From Gammaproteobacteria bacterium (GTDB lineage Bacteria > Pseudomonadota > Gammaproteobacteria > Steroidobacterales > Woeseiaceae): 64,000 nucleotides of DNA. The DNA lies in contig JAOUIH010000010.1 of NCBI GenBank assembly GCA_029884165.1, forward strand, positions 1 to 64,000. Reading direction: 5' to 3'. The notes under the pieces are model-generated. The model saw nothing but the letters and a program-made list of their open reading frames with translations, had not been told where the DNA came from and did no database searches. The position numbers and the translations under genes are program-made. Positions 58,905 through 64,000 of the stretch are shown here, piece after piece; the first letter of the stretch is position 1, and every line of letters begins with the position of its first letter.

Positions 58905-59741
58905 TCAGCGGGCGTAGCGCCGCCCGCCGGTGATGCCGAGCGGCCCGCGCGGGATGACGACCTGCATCGGCTGCCCGCCACGGAGGATGTCGACGACGAC
59001 GGCCTGGCCCGGCTCGCCCGCCTTCGTAAGCTCCGTCAGGTCGGACAGGTCGAAAACGCGCCGCCCGTCGTAGCTCACTATCTCGTCGCCCGCGAGGAGC
59101 CCCGCGGACTGCGCCGGCGAACTCTCCAGCACGCTGCCGACCGCGATGCTGGTGGAGCGGCGGTTTGCCTCGAGGTAACGTTCGTAAGCCGCGTCGCCGA
59201 GCTCCGCGCGCAATTCGTCGGAAGCGGAATCGCGCCCCGCAAAGTAATCCGGCGGCTCGCCGCGGCGGTCCGCCTCGTAGCGCTCCCTGAGCGCCTGCAT
59301 CGTGAGCTCCGACTCGCGGCGGACGATCCATTCCGCTTCGGCCGGCGTAAAGCCGGCGCCGACCAGCCGCGAGAGCTCCCGGCCGGCGCCGCGGGTGCGC
59401 GCAGACTGCGGGGACGCCTGCGCATCGACCGGTTCCGGCTGCGCGGCCGCCGAGGCGCCGGCGCTGCCGCCGCCCAGGCGCTCGAGTTCGGAGCCCAGGT
59501 ACAGGATCTCTTCCTCGAGCCACTGCCGTGCCTGCCGTTCGGCGGCGATCGCCTCCTCGAGCGACGCGATCCGTGCCTCGAGATCCTCCGCCGGCTCACT
59601 GCGAGCGCCCGGCCCGGGCAGGATCGAGTGCGCCGCCTCGTCCCCGGCGGGCGCGGCAACGCGACCAGCCGACAGGGCGGCGACGAGGGCTCCCGCTGCG
59701 AGCCCGCCGGCCAGCAGCAATACGGCGGTCTGACGGTTCAT
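58905..59741 (-). CDS. Membrane-anchored coiled-coil PDZ protein
   Basis: A 278-residue protein: an N-terminal helix (about 5-25) as anchor or signal, a coiled coil (about 52-85; LEARIASLEEAIAAERQARQ), a low-complexity Ala/Pro linker, a helical stretch with GFTPAEAEWIVRRESEL, and a C-terminal PDZ domain (about 190-270; SIAVGSVLESSPAQSAGLLAGD by position). No protease domain is attached, so it is likely a periplasmic adaptor that presents a peptide-binding site. ATG 59741 was chosen over GTG 59750. Confidence 0.85.
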   Translation of the reverse strand: MNRQTAVLLLAGGLAAGALVAALSAGRVAAPAGDEAAHSILPGPGARSEPAEDLEARIASLEEAIAAERQARQWLEEEILYLGSELERLGGGSAGASAAAQPEPVDAQASPQSARTRGAGRELSRLVGAGFTPAEAEWIVRRESELTMQALRERYEADRRGEPPDYFAGRDSASDELRAELGDAAYERYLEANRRSTSIAVGSVLESSPAQSAGLLAGDEIVSYDGRRVFDLSDLTELTKAGEPGQAVVVDILRGGQPMQVVIPRGPLGITGGRRYAR

Positions 59742-60068
59742 TTGCTGCACCTGCGTGTCATCCGGTTCCCGATTCTTCGAACGGCGGCGGCAACTCTGGT
59801 TCCGCAGCCGGGCAATTACTTTACATAACGTCGTTTCGGTTTTTTTTACAGCGCCGTCCCGGCCCGTTTTTCAGTAGATATAACAGCTCGTTATCAGGTC
59901 TCGCGAGCCCGTTTTGAGCGGCCGGGCAAACCGGCACGCCGAATGCGGATTTCGCGTTATACTCGCTGCACATTTGCGCACCGAGAATTATTACTACAGA
60001 GCGCAGGTTTCAGTCGCCGGCAAAATATTACTCGGACAAAGGGCGACGGTTCAGGGTGAGCGAGCAAA
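59742..60068. promoter_or_regulatory. Divergent intergenic region before the giant secreted protein
   Basis: About 330 bases with clearly AT-richer patches and no gene. TATACT at 59958-59963 is a possible -10 for the plus-strand gene, without a convincing -35. A T-rich run lies near 59840-59850. GGTGAG at 60055-60060 is the likely ribosome site of the ATG at 60069. Confidence 0.4.
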
Positions 60069-63000
60069 ATGTCCAGGGAAGTCTTTCGTAGCCGGCTTGC
60101 GGCCGGTATTTTCGCATGTGCCATTTTCTCCGCCATTGTTTCCGGCAGCGCCTGGGGACAGGCCGTTCCGCAGAAGAACGTTAACGCGATCGGGCCGACG
60201 CCACTCTTCTGGCTGTACACGGGTAACCCCCGCATGCAGCAGAACGAGCCGGAATGCGCCGTTTCGCCGACGAACCCGGAGTGGCTTGCCTGCGGTTACA
60301 ACGACTACCGTGGCGTCAACGATCCGGCAATCGGCGACGCGTTCCCCGGTATCTCGATGTCGCGCGACCTGGGCCAGACCTGGATCAGCGGCCTGCATCC
60401 CTGGCACCTCGGCGACCTGCCGTCGCTCGGCAAGAAATTCGGCGCCGACGCCAACCTCGAAGCCCTGCCCGGCTTCCTGATGTACAACTTCATCGCCGGT
60501 TGGCGCGACGACAGCCAGCCCGGCGGCGTCTATATCTCGCGCTGGTACGAGCACAACCGCGAAGTCGGACCGCCGTGGGAATTCCTCGATACTGTCCAAA
60601 TCGACATCGGCACCGCCGGCCGCTTCCTCGACAAGCCCGCGTTCCACGCGGCGCTCCGCAATCCCGACGACGGCCGGCCGGACATCTCCATCGCGATCCC
60701 CGCCTACACCGACCCGCGCAACGTCGCGAATTCGCACGCGGCCTACACACTGAAAGTGCCCGCCGCCCGCGCCTTCATCTGCTACTCGGTGTTCGTCGGC
60801 AACGACAACAACGACGGCACGAAGATCAACTGCCTGGCCTCGGACGACGGCGGCGCAACCTGGCCGGTCAAGACCAAGCTGACCGAGAGCATCGACATCA
60901 ACCAGGGCGTAAGCATTGCGTCGCGCAACTATGGCCAGGAAGTGCTGGCTGTCTGGCGCCGCTTCTCGGACAACAACGAGACCAGCGCCATCATGTATTC
61001 CTACTCGACCGACGCCGGCTCGACCTGGGGCAAAGCGGAGGTGCTCACGGAGTTCTGCGCGTTCGACCAGGGCACCGGCCCTGCCCGGTTCCGGACGAAC
61101 GCCCTGCCGGTCGCGGTAAGCGACGGCGACGGCTTCGGCGTGTACTTCGCCTCGCGCAACAACGCGCGGGAAACCTGCGTCGTGCCGGCCAAGGGCAACA
61201 CACCCGCGACGCCGCGCATGAGCCCGGTCGCGCTCGAGGACGACTTCGACTCGTTCGGCGAGACGACCGCAGCCGACGGCAGCCGTATCCGGGACGGCCG
61301 GGTACGGACCTCGCTCAACTTCTCGCGCATCATGATGGTCCGCTCGAACTCGGGCGGACGGCTGAACTGGGGCCAGCCCGTGATGCTGGATCCGCAGGAA
61401 AGCGCGACCGGCGTCCGCCGGCGCGGTCACCAGTTCATGCCGGCCGCCGAATCCGCGGGCGGCATCGAGACCGTGTCCTGGTACGACACCCGGCTCGACA
61501 AGCTGAACAACCTGCCGACGCCGCTGGCCGGCGGATTCGTCGAAGACCTGGTGCTGCACCTCGAGCCGGAAGGCGGCGTAGGACCGGGCGTCGAGTCCGT
61601 GGCGCTGCTGCCTAGCGGCATCTACGAACAGACCCCCCCGCCGCCCCAGCTGCCGCCCGCCGGCAACAACATACCGCTCAGGCGGACGATCGACGTCTTC
61701 GCGGCGCAGGTCGTCGGCGGCGGCGTGCGACCCTACGTCGTCGACCCGGCCGACTGGTACCCGACGATCGCGTCCGACCCGAATGCGACCAGCTCGCCAT
61801 CCACGCGCGTATCGCGTTACGCGACGCGGCAAAAGCCGAACGCGGCGCCCGGCGTCCGTGAGCAGGTCGAATGGGATTATCCGAACGGCCGGCTGTTCCG
61901 CAAGGGCAAGGCGCCGTTCATCGGCGATTACAACTCGGTCTTCGCCGTGCAGGCACGGCAGCGGCAGGACGGGGCGTGGGTCCCGAACCAGACCGCGCCG
62001 GTACCCGGCATCGACCTGTTCGGCTCGCAGGAGCCGGTATTCCACGTCGGCTGGACCAGTAACCGCAACGTCCGCGGCCGTGTCTTCTATACCGGCTGCG
62101 ATACCTGGGACGAGACGCTGCAGATGTGGGTCTCCTCGCCGGGCTGCGAGAGCACCTACACCGACCCGAACCCGGCACTGATGCTGCCGCTGCAGGGCGA
62201 GGACGGGGCGCTCGACGGGCCCCCGCTCAGCTGCTCGGCCGTGGCGCCCGGCGGCCGCACCGGTCCGCTGACGCGCAACCAGAACATCTATGTCGCGGCC
62301 ATGAAGCCCGGCATCAGCGCCAACGTGCTGTCCGCGATCAAGCCCTCGGTCGGCGGCATCAATACGTTCGTGCTGGGCCTGCAGAACGGCTCGCAGGCGG
62401 ACCGCCTGGTGCGGCTGTCGCTGCCGGCGGGCGCCGTGACGAGCTTCGACACCGACGGCCCGGACACCCTGCTCAGCGTCGACGTCCTCGTCCCGAAGGG
62501 CTCGGGCAACGCGCGCACCGTGTTCGATTTCGGCAATTCGGCGTCCGACCCCGGCCTGCCCGACCAGGTCGTCGTGACGGTATCCGACGCAAACACCGGC
62601 CAGGTGCTCGCGCAGGTACCGCTGAAGCGCTCCACGCTGGAGACGCCGCCGCTCGAAAACGTGCAGAACAACGACCCGGACAACCTGGTCAACCTGGTCG
62701 GCGACTTCGAGTTCTACCAGCTGATCCTGAAGCGGGAAATCGGCACGACCCAGTCGCTCGATCTCGAGAATCTCGACCTCGAGAACACTGTTTACATGCT
62801 CGATCTCGAGAACCTCGACCTCGAAAACCTGGATCTCGAGAACCTCGACCTCGAGAACCTCGACCTCGAGAACGTGGTCCTGTTCCTCGACCTCGAAAAC
62901 CTCGACCTCGAAAATCTCGACCTCGAGAATGCGCTCTATGAGCAGCTCGATCTCGAGAACCTCGACCTCGAAAATCTCGACCTCGAAAACCTCGACCTGG

Positions 63001-64000
63001 AAAACCTCGACCTGGAAAATCGCAACCTGTTCTTCCTGGACCTGGAGAACCTCGACCTCGAAAACCTCGACCTGGAGAATCTCGACCTCGAGAACCTCGA
63101 CCTGGAGAATCTCGACCTCGATAACCTCGATCTCGAGAACCTCGACCTCGAGAACTTCACGGTCTACGCCTCCGACATCGAGAACCTCGACCTGGAGAAC
63201 CTCGATCTCGAAAACACGGCCGTCGGCGCGGACTACACCGAGATAAGCTGGACCGCCGACTCGGCCACGAACACGACGACCGGCGTCGACGTCAAGCCGA
63301 TTTTCAGCCCGACGCTGCAGACGAGCCTCGCCGAGGCGGGCACGACCGTGGTGCTGACGGTGCGGCAGGGCTACATGACCAGCACCGTGCAGAACAACGA
63401 GGCGTTCGCGGCACCAGGCCTCTACTGCACGCCGCAGGTCGTGGTCGAAAACCAGCTGATCTACGCGGCGGTACTCGGCCCGGACGAGATCAACAACCTG
63501 ATCGCGGATCCCGACCCGACCGTGCCCGGCACGCCGTCTTTCGTTATCGAGCCGGACGCATCGAAGATCATAACGCTGCGTTTCATCAACCCGCCGGCGG
63601 GCATGGATATCGTCGAGCTGAGCGCGAACACCGGCATGGCGATCTACGCCCAGCCGGGCGGCACGTTCAACTGCGACGCGGAACTCGGCGGCGCTGAAGT
63701 CCACGATCTCTGCGAGATCGACTACATCGCGCCGGATTCGACGGCACCGGTCCTGACGATCGGCGGCGACAACCCGGCAATCGTCGAGGCGAGCCCGCTG
63801 GGCTACAGCGACGCCGGCGCGACCGCCCAGGACGACAAGGACGGCGACATCACGGCATCGATCCTCGTCACGAGCACGGTCGACGCGAGCACGCCAGGTC
63901 TTTACTCGGTGGATTACGAGGTGAGGGACGCCGCGGGTAACGTCAGCACGGCAGCCCGATCGGTCGTCGTTGTCGATACGACCCCGCCGGCGCTCACCGC
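60069..64000 (+). CDS. Giant secreted protein: Asp-box propeller, LDLEN pentapeptide array, Ig-like domain (3' end off window)
   Basis: At least 1310 residues; the frame stays open to the right edge. A signal peptide ends near SAWGQA (about residue 31). The N-terminal half has sialidase-type Asp boxes (SRDLGQTW, SDDGGATW, STDAGSTW near residues 97, 258 and 314), suggesting a beta-propeller. After a beta-rich linker (about 700-895) comes an array of LDLEN repeats (897-1049), a further beta domain, and a DUF5011/HYR-like Ig domain (from about 1223; YSDAGATAQDDKDGDIT) that suggests more repeats beyond the edge. No catalytic set was found. It is probably a surface or released adhesive, binding or structural protein. 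The ATG at 60069 follows GGTGAG. Confidence 0.9.
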   Translation, partial: MSREVFRSRLAAGIFACAIFSAIVSGSAWGQAVPQKNVNAIGPTPLFWLYTGNPRMQQNEPECAVSPTNPEWLACGYNDYRGVNDPAIGDAFPGISMSRDLGQTWISGLHPWHLGDLPSLGKKFGADANLEALPGFLMYNFIAGWRDDSQPGGVYISRWYEHNREVGPPWEFLDTVQIDIGTAGRFLDKPAFHAALRNPDDGRPDISIAIPAYTDPRNVANSHAAYTLKVPAARAFICYSVFVGNDNNDGTKINCLASDDGGATWPVKTKLTESIDINQGVSIASRNYGQEVLAVWRRFSDNNETSAIMYSYSTDAGSTWGKAEVLTEFCAFDQGTGPARFRTNALPVAVSDGDGFGVYFASRNNARETCVVPAKGNTPATPRMSPVALEDDFDSFGETTAADGSRIRDGRVRTSLNFSRIMMVRSNSGGRLNWGQPVMLDPQESATGVRRRGHQFMPAAESAGGIETVSWYDTRLDKLNNLPTPLAGGFVEDLVLHLEPEGGVGPGVESVALLPSGIYEQTPPPPQLPPAGNNIPLRRTIDVFAAQVVGGGVRPYVVDPADWYPTIASDPNATSSPSTRVSRYATRQKPNAAPGVREQVEWDYPNGRLFRKGKAPFIGDYNSVFAVQARQRQDGAWVPNQTAPVPGIDLFGSQEPVFHVGWTSNRNVRGRVFYTGCDTWDETLQMWVSSPGCESTYTDPNPALMLPLQGEDGALDGPPLSCSAVAPGGRTGPLTRNQNIYVAAMKPGISANVLSAIKPSVGGINTFVLGLQNGSQADRLVRLSLPAGAVTSFDTDGPDTLLSVDVLVPKGSGNARTVFDFGNSASDPGLPDQVVVTVSDANTGQVLAQVPLKRSTLETPPLENVQNNDPDNLVNLVGDFEFYQLILKREIGTTQSLDLENLDLENTVYMLDLENLDLENLDLENLDLENLDLENVVLFLDLENLDLENLDLENALYEQLDLENLDLENLDLENLDLENLDLENRNLFFLDLENLDLENLDLENLDLENLDLENLDLDNLDLENLDLENFTVYASDIENLDLENLDLENTAVGADYTEISWTADSATNTTTGVDVKPIFSPTLQTSLAEAGTTVVLTVRQGYMTSTVQNNEAFAAPGLYCTPQVVVENQLIYAAVLGPDEINNLIADPDPTVPGTPSFVIEPDASKIITLRFINPPAGMDIVELSANTGMAIYAQPGGTFNCDAELGGAEVHDLCEIDYIAPDSTAPVLTIGGDNPAIVEASPLGYSDAGATAQDDKDGDITASILVTSTVDASTPGLYSVDYEVRDAAGNVSTAARSVVVVDTTPPALT
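62757..63215 (+). repeat. LDLEN pentapeptide-coding tandem array (15-bp unit)
   Basis: Twenty-five units (24 LDLEN and one LDLDN) plus one SDIEN, in blocks of 2, 5, 3, 5, 8 and 2 separated by short hydrophobic inserts (TVYM, VVLF, ALYEQ, RNLFF, FTVYA). The DNA unit is close to CTCGACCTCGAGAAC with many synonymous changes (CTG/CTC, GAC/GAT, GAA/GAG, AAC/AAT), so selection on the protein, not recent slippage, keeps it. The pattern x-D-L-x-x fits the pentapeptide-repeat rule for a four-sided right-handed beta-helix. Confidence 0.93.

Noticed and set aside
59900-59970. Possible c-di-GMP (GEMM-type) riboswitch because of GGGCAAACC
   Set aside because: The matching downstream GACGCAAAGC-type segment and the second helix are missing.
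62936-63160. Minus-strand frame with RFSRSRFSRSR repeats
   Set aside because: Another shadow of the LDLEN array in a different frame.
62757-63215. Possible CRISPR array because of short tandem repeats
   Set aside because: The unit is 15 bp without spacers, stays in frame, and varies mainly at synonymous positions.
60051-63704. A minus-strand frame of about 1217 codons with EVEVLEVEI-like repeats
   Set aside because: It is the antisense of the plus-strand signal-peptide/propeller/LDLEN gene. The repeat and GC-rich codon use keep it open; its N-terminus and composition have no domain or ribosome-site support.

Overview
The window looks like a chromosomal stretch of a GC-rich, aerobic, Gram-negative bacterium. 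Three points support this. It has four TonB-dependent outer-membrane receptors, three of them with an EEITVTA-type TonB box or a close variant. It has many lipobox lipoproteins and an A1-type aa3 cytochrome c oxidase. Its DeoD, DeoA, PreT and PreA are of the proteobacterial type. The overall style fits a marine or sediment gammaproteobacterium of the Woeseiaceae/Steroidobacteraceae kind, but that placement is inferred from gene style and not shown. No rRNA, tRNA, insertion sequence, CRISPR array or phage gene was seen.

Layout: 1-2005 holds deoD (cut by the left edge), an SDR oxidoreductase and a small cupin. 2132-4432 is a TonB receptor with a clear terminator. 4494-9006 (minus) is a tightly coupled four-gene operon: a His/Cys-rich DUF2946-like protein, a TonB receptor, a Cys-rich BNR propeller and a thioredoxin-fold protein. 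This is a candidate metal (copper?) acquisition module. 9077-14673 holds two lipoproteins, one an endonuclease/exonuclease/phosphatase-fold enzyme, and a very large Oar-like TonB receptor. 14809-29944 is a nucleotide and nucleoside catabolic region. It has a 5'-nucleotidase and a P4-type acid phosphatase lipoprotein. A plus-strand reductive pyrimidine operon follows (beta-ureidopropionase, NCS1 permease, dihydropyrimidinase, PreT, PreA, cytidine deaminase). A minus-strand operon carries a PhyH dioxygenase, DeoA, NupC and a nucleoside hydrolase. 30082-36480 holds another TonB receptor, a frameshifted MtaD-like deaminase lipoprotein, a patatin/small-protein pair and deoB.

36634-41573 (minus) is the cytochrome oxidase operon (subunit II fused to two cytochrome c domains, subunit I, two subunit III-like genes, subunit IV). 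41947-43856 is an ECF sigma/anti-sigma pair preceded by a secreted protein. 44016-58002 is an almost unbroken minus-strand run: Tat and lipoprotein YtcJ-type amidohydrolases, a cupin, a NhaC antiporter, a spermidine-dehydrogenase-like flavoprotein, an SSS symporter with a 44-residue membrane partner, a zinc metalloprotease, a class III aminotransferase and a phosphatidylserine-synthase-like enzyme. 58143-59741 has a NYN-LOTUS protein and a PDZ protein. From 60069 to the right edge runs a giant secreted protein with Asp-box propeller motifs, a 153-residue LDLEN pentapeptide array and a C-terminal Ig-like domain.

Together, extracellular or periplasmic nucleases and phosphatases could release nucleosides. 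NupC and NCS1 would import nucleosides and bases. Cdd, DeoA, DeoD, DeoB and the nucleoside hydrolase would split them, and PreTA, dihydropyrimidinase and beta-ureidopropionase would take the pyrimidine ring to beta-amino acids. The most unusual single gene is the LDLEN-repeat protein at the right edge.
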